NCBI GenBank assembly: GCA_964035545.1
Contig: OZ037768.1
Coordinates: forward strand, 6,563,241-6,627,240
Direction: 5' to 3'
Source of the DNA: Bugula neritina
Taxonomy: Eukaryota; Bryozoa; Gymnolaemata; Cheilostomatida; Bugulidae
DNA length: 64,000 nucleotides
Both the position numbers and the translations under genes were made by a program. Numbering within the stretch: position 1 is the stretch's first letter; each line of letters begins with the position of its first letter. A model generated the notes under the pieces. The model worked only from the letters and a program-made list of their open reading frames with translations. It searched no databases and was not told where the DNA came from. Positions 9,651-50,967 of the stretch are shown here, piece by piece.

Positions 9651-9685
9651 ATCGAAAAGGGAGATGCTTTTCGATGGGGGGAGAA
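9651..9685 (+). other. Polypurine tract preceded by a 9-bp hairpin
   Basis: GGGGGGAGAA (9676-9685) abuts the 3' LTR and should prime plus-strand DNA. Immediately before it, ATCGAAAAG (9651-9659) and CTTTTCGAT (9667-9675) form a perfect 9-bp stem with a 7-base loop. Confidence 0.85.
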
Positions 9686-10273
9686 TGTAATGGATTTTAA
9701 CGCTCTAGTAATTATATCGCGTCACTATTATAATGGACTTAGCGTAACTTTGTAAATACTGTAAATGCTATAATTATAGCTAAGCTCCTTGCGTAGCTTT
9801 CTAATGCCTCAAATATTGTAATTATAGCTAAGCTCTTAGTGTAGTAAATAGCGTAATGATTGTGAATTGCCCTTCCTATTATTTTTTTGTTTGTTCACTG
9901 TAATAGTTTTTGTGAGTTGTATCCCCTGCCACTTTTCTTTTTGTTTTATAAATAATTAACTATGTGAGCCGAAGCTCGTCCGAAGTCGGAACCGATGTCG
10001 GAGGAGCCTGTCCGAGATCGGGCCGGATATTTCCGACATCGGTCGCCGGAACTCCGGACTTCGTACGAGTTTCGGACCCCCTCAAGTGGCGGGAAATTCC
10101 CTGTATATAAGCGTGAGTTTTTCTAGTATGAATCAGTCTAACACTGGAGCTCGCAGAGGAAACATCAATAAAGACTATTAGAATCAATATTTTACAAAGA
10201 CTTTTATTCAACAATTACAAGTATTGGCATGCAGACTACTTGTCTATCTCATTAAACCCGCAAAATCACAACA
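9686..10273 (+). repeat. 3' long terminal repeat
   Basis: 588 bp, identical to the 5' LTR at 3295-3882. It supplies the AATAAA (10167-10172) for the element transcript, and its TATA box (10104-10110) could also drive reading outward toward the FAM185A gene, whose ATG is about 1.7 kb downstream on the same strand. Confidence 0.97.
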
Positions 10274-10277
10274 ATAT
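10274..10277. repeat. Right target-site duplication (ATAT)
   Basis: ATAT follows the CA end of the 3' LTR and matches 3291-3294. Confidence 0.75.
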
Positions 10278-10620
10278 TACTAATTATTAGTATTACTATT
10301 AGTATTAGTATAACTATAAGTATAAGTATAAGACTAAGTACAAGTATAATATTAAATAACTAATAAAAATAAAAATGATCATTGCATATTTTTCAGTACG
10401 AGCATCACTACCACTATCAGTGTGACTATCACAATGACTATGAGTATGAGTATCACTATCACTATTACAGTATTACTATTAGTATTACTATTGCCTGGAC
10501 TTGGTATTTAGGAGCAGCAGCGGAGAAATTGAGATTACAATCACTATCACGTATCAGTATCAGTATGAGCATCACTATCAGTATGAGTATGGTTATCACT
10601 TATTATTATCATTACGATTA
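10278..10620. repeat. Degenerate hexanucleotide repeat (TATTAG/TATCAC/TATGAG)
   Basis: The stretch is built of six-base words such as TATTAG, TATTAC, TATCAC and TATGAG. It gives a spurious His/Tyr-rich plus-strand frame at 10382-10675. Similar patches are at 2985-3025, 11168-11260 and 46060-46170, so this simple repeat is dispersed in the host genome. The retrotransposon inserted into or beside one patch. Confidence 0.75.
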
Positions 10621-11827
10621 TAAAATTAAATGTATGGCAACTGTTGATCCAAGGTTAAATCAAATTGACACATAATATTAATAAGATTCTATACCTTAAT
10701 CAAATACGTGCGATTTAAAATTTTAGATTAATCTTCCCGCTGAAGAAAATCATACAAGCTCATACAACAAGCGCAAGGTTTGATTTGACCACGTGATCAC
10801 TATTGTTATGGAAATAACCTTCATACAGCAGTTGCGTCTTTAAAATAGCGTTTAGACTGAGTTTATTCAAAGCATTACATTCCCTTGTCATTCCAATAGC
10901 TGCAATATAACTGTGTACTAGCGTGTATCCCGGCTAAGAGCAAGGGCGAACAGAATTTTTTTATAAGCAGCTCCAAATTGAGAGTGATTGAGTACAGTAG
11001 TTTAGATTTCTTGAGTTTTAAGTTGGGGGTTTAAGTTGGAGTTTGAAACGCCCCAACTCTAAACTCGAAAATTCTAAACTATTACACTCCGCTAACCTCA
11101 ACTCGGAGCTGCTTATAAAAGTATTCCGACAAATAATGTTGGCTAAAGCACTGAATAAAACTAAAACAATTAGCATTAGTATTAGTATTAGTATTACTCA
11201 ATTAGTATTACAATAACAGCCTTACTACTAAAACTACATCTACTATCAGTATCAGGAATACTAATATACTGAATAATTATAATAAATTTATATAAAGTTA
11301 AACTAGAAATTTAAAGTTAACATTTACTGATTTAGTTGTTTTGTAATTCACTAATACTAATACTGAGTAATAGTAATTGTTGGTGTTCTTGTACTCAGGT
11401 AGTTACTAAAGCTAGTACTAGTATCAATTGTAGACGCAGTAGTAGTACTACTACTTCTCTTTTGCTCAAGTATTAAATTTAGTGTGTGATTTGAAGGGCT
11501 TCGATTAGTGAATTCCAAATACATGTGATGTAACTGTATTGTATTCTTTAAACTGCCATGAGATTGAGCAAAGCTTTGTCTAAAATAGTCAAATTTACTT
11601 TTAGGGAAGCTCTAAATAGTAAAATACTAATTGAAAGTTGATGTTAAAATTTCTTTCATCAAACAATTTTAGACTACTAGCAGTAGCCCTAGGTTTATTT
11701 AAACCAATTTCATCATGAAATGTTGAAGCAAGGTTCAGAAACTGAAGTCAAAAATTAATTATAATAAATTGATGATGTGATGCTGTGAATTAATATTAAT
11801 ATTATTCTACTTGTTTATTGTAGAAAA
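10621..11827. other. Intergenic DNA upstream of FAM185A
   Basis: No open frame or RNA gene is recognised. A second hexanucleotide patch is at 11168-11260. The segment should contain the FAM185A promoter. A good acceptor-like string (TTGTTTATTGTAG) ends at 11823, four bases before the ATG, so a non-coding 5' exon may lie in this segment. Confidence 0.6.
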
Positions 11828-14738
11828 ATGAATAGACTCAAACAACACATATTTCAAAGAGTTGGAAATATAGTTAAACAGCGCTTGAAAGTTCAAATCA
11901 AAAGATTCCATTTTGATGTAAATCCTGTGAAGCCCGGAAGATTGCTTATACATTCTGCAGTTAATGTGAATGTAAAGCCTGCGGCGCTTTCTATGACGAA
12001 TGCGTGTAGTAGCGTAGAAATCAAGATGTCCTCAACAACTCTCGAGCCAGCCAAGCTTGAATCAATGGATTTAGGTTTGAAAGCTCATTTAAATGTTGGC
12101 AACAATCACAATGAATTTACTGTAGAAGTCCCAGAAAGCGCAAAATTGCAACAGGAGTTGCGTCACCATCTGTGGGTGGACATTGCTATACCTCATCACT
12201 ATTGTAAGATATAAAATATGTTTTATAATTTACATTTAATAAATGAAATGCTCTTTGGTGTATAGACAGTTCATCTAACTTATACCTGTTTTAAAACCGT
12301 CTTACACTAATCTTTTAAAGTGTATGTGAATTCTCCAATAATAGTTGTTACAATAATAAACATGAGCTCACAACTGTATCAAGTGTAATCATAGTTTTAC
12401 TCTGTCAAAAGTTGGTGTTTCTATGCTTTGCCTGTATATGAAAAGCTATTAATCTTGGCAATGAAAAAATCTTGGTTCTGAAGCTCATATTTTAAGAACC
12501 TAATCTTTCCATAAGATGTCTTACAGCATTAAAAAGTATTGTGCTGCAGTCTTTTTACTTGTTATATATTTAACAAATAAGTTTTCATTATTGCCTTCAA
12601 ATATTGCATTTTTCAGCTGTGCAACTTGCGGGCTCTGGAAATCAGTCAATAGTTATTTCCAGATTAGAATGTGATTGTCTTGATATCAACATGGAAGACG
12701 GTTCATGTGAACTGCAAAGTGTTAAGGTAAGCTGCAAAATATCCTACGGCTTGTGTGGTCTAAATATTATTTCTTCTCAGCCTAATCAGCAAAGATAATT
12801 AAATATGAAATTAAATTGGTAAACATGTTTTTTCTTGCAAATGCCTCAGCTTCCCCGTGACATCAGAGAAGGTGTTAGATAAGTCGTATCTAACTAACCT
12901 GTCGACCTAAAATGTTGAGCATATGGAAACGTTGCACCAGATTATCTGTAAAGGCATTTCCTCCATGGGTTTTGTATATTGTTTTCTAATACCTCAGGCT
13001 CTCAACACCAACATTAAAGGGAAGAGTGCTGATCTAAAGATTTCTAAACCATTCACTGGAAATTTAACTGCTCAAGTGACTGATGGTGTAAGTTAGGTTC
13101 TGTTTTCAGTGCAAAATCCATCTTTCTGAATTTTGAAGCGTTTCGGATTTTTGGAAAAAAAGTCTTGAATTTATAGATTTCACCAAAGTTTAGAAATTAA
13201 GAGATTTGTTTATTTTTAGAATATTGTCGCTGATAAACTGCAAGGACAGAGTTTTTCTTTGACTTCTACGGTTGGAGATGTTGATGTTAGTTCACTGTAT
13301 GCATTCAACTCTAGCATAGAGTGTGGCTGTGGTGATGTAACAATTGGGAACTGTCATGGCAGTGTGAGTGCCTGCATTGCTGCTGGAAATCTCAACATCA
13401 GTGAGTTTATTACATTAATTTAATATTGAGTACATTTGCATTTTATCACCATGCTAAGAGTATAACACTACAGTAAGAGTGAGGGTTTTAATTTAAGGGG
13501 AAGCAACCACAATACAAATAGATATGCTCACCTGTTGACCATCGCCTCACACAAGGGTTAGTTGTGGTTGAGGAGAAAATAATTAATTTAGGTCAACGGT
13601 GCTGCGTTGTCAATTTAGGCTGAGGCCTTGGCAACCCACGACTATTGCATCAATAGAGTTCATATTGAAGAAATTTGTGATATATTTGACAATTCTTTGT
13701 AAAAAAATCAACTTCAGTTTAGCTGTTGGTAGGACCGAGCTAACTTCAATGTTATTTTGTTGTTTAAGATTTTATTTTGAATTTCTCCCTTAAATTTGAA
13801 GTTTTGTGTACCTAACTAATTACAGCATTAATGCAGTAGTAATTTTTCTTTGCAATATTTGGCAGTTGATAATATTGTTTCGTTTTCTAATTCTTCTTAT
13901 AGAGTCAGTTGATGGAAGTTTGACAGCAAAAATTGAAAGAGGGGATTTAAACATTCATTTAACTAATCATACTGAAGTTAGCTTAGTGACCACTGACGGT
14001 TCTGCTAATATTTCCATACAAGACAGCACACCCACTGAAATCATTGCCCAAACTGAGAATTTTGATGTAGATGACTCAATAGGATTAAAAATAAAATCAC
14101 GCAATACCACAACAAATACTGTGGAAGGTATGTTCCTATCAAGTGCTTTATTCACCTTACTTGCATTTGTTACTGTTGATGTGCAATTGTTCCTTAACAT
14201 TCAGGCAGCTTATACACAACGCGGGAAATCTTATCATCAATGTATACATGAACTGTTCATATAATATCATATTGTGTCACAAATTACAATGCTAGATAAT
14301 TTAATGAAATAATTTATTAACAAAAATCACATACAAAATTAGGATTGTGGGTGTCTAAATAACCTTTTCTGTACCCAATTCTTAAATATCTGGGCAAGTG
14401 GTTGTCCACTAAGCTAGCTCAGTCCAACGCTTAGTTTCACCCCCCTATCAGAAATTCACTTGGGTATGATTTCGAAGCCTGCACATGTAATCAGCTCTAC
14501 AATCTACAGCAATGAGTGTTCAACGTATTTTGGAGTTGTTCACCCTCAGTTTATCATAAATAAATGCTCCAATTTTATATAACTTGTATTTCTAGCATTA
14601 CTGGGAGTAGAAGATCCAACCCACACCCTCACCAAAAGTATTGCTGTAAAGGCAGATTCAGTTAGTGTAGATTTAATGGATTGGGTCACAGCGCAGCAGT
14701 TACAATTCTCTAAAGATCTGGAGGACTTGAAATCATAA
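11828..14738 (+). CDS. FAM185A: FAM185A homologue (DUF4097-type beta-helix protein)
   Basis: Six exons: 11828-12203, 12617-12726, 12998-13087, 13220-13400, 13903-14127, 14596-14738; 374 aa. All junctions are GT-AG and phase closes at TAA (14736-14738). The body is a run of short beta-strand repeats typical of the adhesin-like DUF4097 fold. The blocks NIVADKLQGQSFSLTS, SSIECGCGDVTIGNCHGS and SLTAKIERGDLNIHL follow the order of vertebrate FAM185A (there VDKLQG, then a GD-I-LGSIHGN block). The N-terminus (MNRLKQHIFQRVGNIVKQRL) is basic and lacks acidic residues, which suggests a mitochondrial presequence; vertebrate FAM185A is also regarded as mitochondrial. The molecular function of the family is unknown. 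AATAAA at 14915-14920 could end the transcript. The gene is convergent with PARD3. Confidence 0.85.
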
Positions 14739-15359
14739 ATATTCTGCAGAATAATATATGCAAATGAGATATACAAACCAGTTGATGTACAAATTTTAAC
14801 AATCATTATTTTGTAGTAATATTTTATATAAGGTTTATTTTTATAGATACTGTAAAATTTGTCTGTTTACTGCGAAAATGTACAGAAAATGAATTAACCT
14901 GTACAAATATAAATAATAAAATTTAGCATAATTATACATGTTCACTAGATGAGATTATAATAGCTGCAAATGTACATAATTATATAATAAATTTATATTT
15001 TTAAATAAAAACTACAATTTTTAAGACATGCAAGTCTCAAATAGTGGGCTGTGCTACAATCGCAGTGTGAAAGAAAATCAACAAAAAGCAATATTATGTA
15101 AAATTATTAGAATTGAAATGAGCAATTAGTGTACCTCTTGTTTAATGAAATAGGCTAAACTAGGACATCAATTGGAGCCATAAACGCAATAATCACACCA
15201 TTCAATCTTATACTCGTAACAAAAATATAGCTGAAATATATAGACGCATTATAAGAATTTTAAAACTTAAGTTGATTTTGAATATAAATTAAATGATATG
15301 TGTTAAGTAAGGAGAGAAGCTGTGTATCTACATTTTAATCTCGAGACAATGATAAATGA
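14739..15359. other. Convergent intergenic gap FAM185A / PARD3
   Basis: About 620 bp of AT-rich DNA that must hold both 3' UTRs. It has AATAAA at 14915-14920 on the plus strand and TTTATT (AATAAA on the minus strand) near 14834. No other feature is seen. Confidence 0.6.
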
Positions 15360-47090
<31,731 letters not shown>

Positions 47091-48687
47091 ATGGCTGACG
47101 AGGTAATATGGTACACTATTTTAATGTATTGGTTTTATTTAATTTTATATTGATATTCCCATCAAATTGAAATAGTTGTACTCGTTGAACTTGATGTTCA
47201 TCATCATGATCATGATGATGATCATTCAATTTCATGTTGATCATGATGTTATACTTATACCTATAGTTATACTAATAGTAATACATAATATTACTTATAG
47301 TTATTAGGTACTACTAGTCATTATTATTTATTATTAACTATTAATAATTAAGGTATTACTTGTTAAAGGTTAAGTTGACCTTTTTCTTATTAATCAGTAA
47401 TCTGTTGTCTCAGATCAATGCTATAACAATAATATTAATTCAAATTGAAATTGTATTTTAAAAAATAAAATATTAATTACTTCTACTATAATATTAATAA
47501 TAATTGTCAACAGTAATTATGTAGTATTGTTGATTTAAGTTAGCAATGCCAATGGTAATATCTATATTCATGTCATAGATTTGTTGGGGTTTGGATTTAT
47601 TATAATTGATCTCATGATAATTTGTAATATTATACTGTATTGATGCTCATTTTTGGCTTTCATTAAGTTTAGCATAAATATTTGAAACTCATATTTAACC
47701 ACCAAACAATATCAATTGGAGCAGCAACTTGGTATGGTTTGCTGAGTTTGTTCTTTTTGTTAATGCAATTAGCAATTTTAGATTTGGTAGCAATAAATAA
47801 CTGCGATATAGTTATCAGTTATGTATTGGTCAAGGTTTAATGTGTAGTTGTACTGTAGGCCATCAAATTTTCAACAAAATTAACTTGCCAAGTTTATTCA
47901 GTTAAACATGTGTAAAATATTTTTACTCATTTTTGTTATTTTCTAGTGAAAATTTGGGTTTCATTATTGGAAAAGTCATTTTGCTTGTAGGCATTTCAAA
48001 CAGCTGCTGAAGAAGCTAAGCAGTTAGCCCAACAACCCAAAAATGAAGAACTTTTAGAACTATATAGCTTATATAAACAAGGCACCGTGGGTGACTGTAA
48101 TACAGGTAAGCTGTGTTTAGTAATACTAAGATATGTATCGTAATTTGCTTGCAACCGGGAATTCTTCCAGCTCCCCATGCTTTATCACAAAGCGCAATAT
48201 TTGCTAACTTGTTAAGCTTTAAATTTGTTTGGTTTATCTGTATTTATATAGATTTAATCAGTTTCGGGCAGGCTGAGTTTCCTAATAATTAAATACGTGT
48301 TTGAATTGAGGGCGGTGTTTCGTTGTGTTTGTTTTGTTGTTCATCTAAGAATTTTGGATATTGCATTTACTAATATTTCATAAATTTAATATTGAAGATC
48401 GGCCAGGTATGTTGGACTTTACTGGAAAAGCAAAATGGGATGCATGGAATGCTAAAAAAGGTATATCTAACTTCCTATACTAATAACTACCATATAGTGT
48501 TAGATATGTTTTATAAATTATTTAGCAGATTTTGATAAATTTGTGTACTTTGATTCATAATGTCAGTATGTTTATTGTCAGAGTGTTGAATATTTTATTA
48601 CTGGCTGCAGGAATGTCCCAGGAAGATGCTAAAGCTAGATATGTTACAAAAGTTGGAGAGCTAAAAAGTACTTATGGCATGAAGTAA
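47091..48687 (+). CDS. DBI: Acyl-CoA-binding protein
   Basis: Four exons: 47091-47102, 47991-48105, 48398-48460, 48611-48687; 88 aa, the usual size for single-domain ACBP. It binds medium- and long-chain acyl-CoA esters in the cytosol and delivers them to lipid metabolism. The four-helix signature is complete: [45 protein letters not shown], and [17 protein letters not shown] at the C-terminus. The acyl-CoA contacts of the family are kept: Y29, Y32, K33, K55 and Y74. Exon 1 codes only for MADE, a layout common in animal ACBP genes. All introns are GT-AG; the exon 3 acceptor (ATTGAAG) has a weak pyrimidine tract but phase and homology fix it. AATAAA is at 48918-48923. Confidence 0.97.
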
Positions 48688-48917
48688 CTTTTAGCCGGTT
48701 TATTGCTAGTCATGGTCAATTGGATGCTAGTCAAGATGCATACAATGTCAATTTCCACACTGTCAATAGCCTACCCATAGTTGTTGAAATATATTTTAAC
48801 GCATGTTGTTGAAAGAAACTGCTGAAGCCAGTAAAGCATTTTATGTTGTTTACTGTTCAATTGTAAATTTTCTAACATTTTTTCACAAGTGTACTATGAA
48901 TTTTAACTATTGAGATA

Positions 48918-48923
48918 AATAAA
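48918..48923 (+). terminator. ACBP polyadenylation signal AATAAA
   Basis: AATAAA 231 bases after the stop codon, followed by a TTG-rich stretch. It is the first canonical hexamer downstream. Confidence 0.65.
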
Positions 48924-50874
48924 CTGTTCAGGTTGATTTACAATCTTCTCCTTTTGTTGCTCATTATTCTAGTTGCAAAGTTCTTTAGATTTCAACTTTT
49001 AATACGGTTTTAATTATTTTAGAACTCATTCATAAAAAGTATAAAGGTATCAATCTCTTATCCCCAGTTATAAAGTAAAATCTAAAATTTGCTTCTTTGG
49101 GTCAGTAATAAGCCATTCATATCTAAGTAGATTTAGTTTGCTAAAAGTTGATTACTTGTTGCTGGGCAACAGAGAGTTACTAATTACATGTGTACTGACA
49201 TATTATATCTAACTTATTAATGAAAGAAACCGATGTTGGTAGATGTACTATAAACGCAGCATTTCAGCAGATTTCAAAACAAGCTCTGTGTGAAAACAAC
49301 TTAAATCTGCTCCAACAGTTATGCTTACCTTGCAGTCCATATAATAATTTAGGGTTGTGCAGCCCTACACAAACAGTTTACTAGCAATTGCACTATACAA
49401 TTAAAAATTGCAAGCTTTGATTGTAAAGTCATGCATGTTAAATTTTAATGCGATTGAATGTAACTTCTTATATTACCTAAATTGATTTATCTCATAGAAA
49501 TGCAAGTTGCTTTGTTTGTAATTTGCAGCCAAGCCTAGTATAACCAATATTGATTAGGTCAAATTCTCTCAAATGTTCTTTAAGTTTTAGCTGCATGGTA
49601 AATTTACTATTCACTCATTGTGTAGGTATACAAATGTTATATATTTCCTAATTCTTAAGTTACCAAAAATGATATTTCTTTGGTCATACTCTAAAATATA
49701 ATATATTTAATTTATATTGAAAATATTTCATAAGTTACTATGTTGAAATATAAATAGATTATTTTGAAAGCTAGTCCATAGGAAGTAATCACCAGAAGTG
49801 AAAACCCCAATAATTTAACAAGAATATATTCAATACATCCATTCCAACATTTATATTTATTTGAGTAAAAGTAAATCTAGAAACTCTGTATTTACATTCC
49901 AGTTTAAAGTCATGCTGTATCATATAACATTGTAATATCTCAAATATAGGCCAATTATCATGAACTATTGAGTAGAATTTGCCTATTTTTCTACATATGG
50001 CTGGCAGGCAACACAGCCAATGAGAAATACCATCTAGTTCAATGAAATGATTTCAAAGTAAAACAAATTCAGACTTGGAAGCAAACAAATACTGTAGCCT
50101 ATAATGATCAGGCCTCTTTGAAAATGATAGATATCACTTTCTTGGCTTTAAGAACAACAATGTAAAGTCATGGTACCTGTTAAGTTTTCTCATTGTAGAG
50201 GTATTGAAATCCCAGCTGCATTAGCAAATTAAAATAATTTTATTATTACTGTTAGCAAACACTGCACACACTACTACATAATCATAGTAAAATATTACTC
50301 ATGTTACAAAAATAATCTACCTATCAAGTATTGTCAAAAGTGGGTAAAGGGATGCAAAACAAAAAGTAAGCCTACAATATAGATAACAGCACAAATTACC
50401 TATTGATAAGTTATTAATATTTTATAGAATTAAACAACATAAGTTACCAAAAAAGATAACAGTAGTAAAAATAAAAAGTGAGTAGAATGGAGTTATATTC
50501 CAGCACCACTCAAAAAGTAGATATTAAGCTATAAACTGGCACAAATACATAGTAATTGTCCACATAAGTGTTTCAATAGCAACAGACATAATATTATAGT
50601 GGTGGCAAGACATAACGGTCATAAGGGTGGCACTACACAAACACAACTTATTCTTTTATAATAGATAATGCATAATAATTACAGAATTCATCAGGGATAA
50701 CAAATGTAAAGATGTGATTTTCTAACATAAGCTGATATATTTTACAATTATGCTTTTTCTAGAGATTTGTGTTAGTCACTACAAAGTATTATTTTGGATA
50801 GTACAGACTGAACTTGAATAGAACAAATTAAAAAGTCAATATGGCATATGATAAACAACACTGAAAACTGTCAT
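48924..50874. other. Convergent intergenic gap ACBP / CACNA2D
   Basis: About 1.95 kb of AT-rich DNA containing the 3' UTR of the calcium-channel subunit gene on the minus strand. No protein frame, RNA gene or repeat family was recognised. Confidence 0.6.
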
Positions 50875-50967
50875 TTAATACAGCAGTTTCTTCCAAACCA
50901 GAGCAGCCAGTATCAATACAACGTTCACAGATGCCCCATAACACCCTGTGCAGCTGTATGGGAAATT
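50875..50967 (-). CDS. CACNA2D: CACNA2D last coding exon, C-terminal hydrophobic anchor
   Basis: 31 codons including TAA (50877-50875). The exon encodes NFPYSCTGCYGASVN followed by VVLILAALVWKKLLY. Two cysteines precede a hydrophobic segment of about 14-16 residues ending in KKLLY. This fits an alpha2-delta C-terminus, which is held in the membrane by a GPI anchor or a transmembrane helix. Confidence 0.85.
   Translation of the reverse strand, partial: NFPYSCTGCYGASVNVVLILAALVWKKLLY

Larger units (their letters stand above)
3295..10273 (+). mobile_element. Complete Ty3/gypsy LTR retrotransposon
   Basis: A 6979-bp element bounded by two 588-bp LTRs that I find identical on a base-by-base reading, each starting TGT and ending ACA, with an ATAT target duplication. 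In order it has the 5' LTR, a tRNA-Leu primer-binding site, gag, pol in the -1 frame (protease, reverse transcriptase, RNase H, integrase: the Ty3/gypsy order), a polypurine tract and the 3' LTR. There is no separate envelope-like frame. Both coding frames are open from end to end. The coding part is visibly richer in G and C than the host DNA and the LTRs. Identical LTRs and open frames mean a very recent insertion, and the copy may be able to move. It sits between the doubtful exons at the left and the FAM185A gene, inside TATTAG-type simple repeat. Confidence 0.98.

Noticed and set aside
10382-10675. 97-codon His/Tyr-rich plus-strand frame
   Set aside because: Direct translation of hexanucleotide simple repeat.
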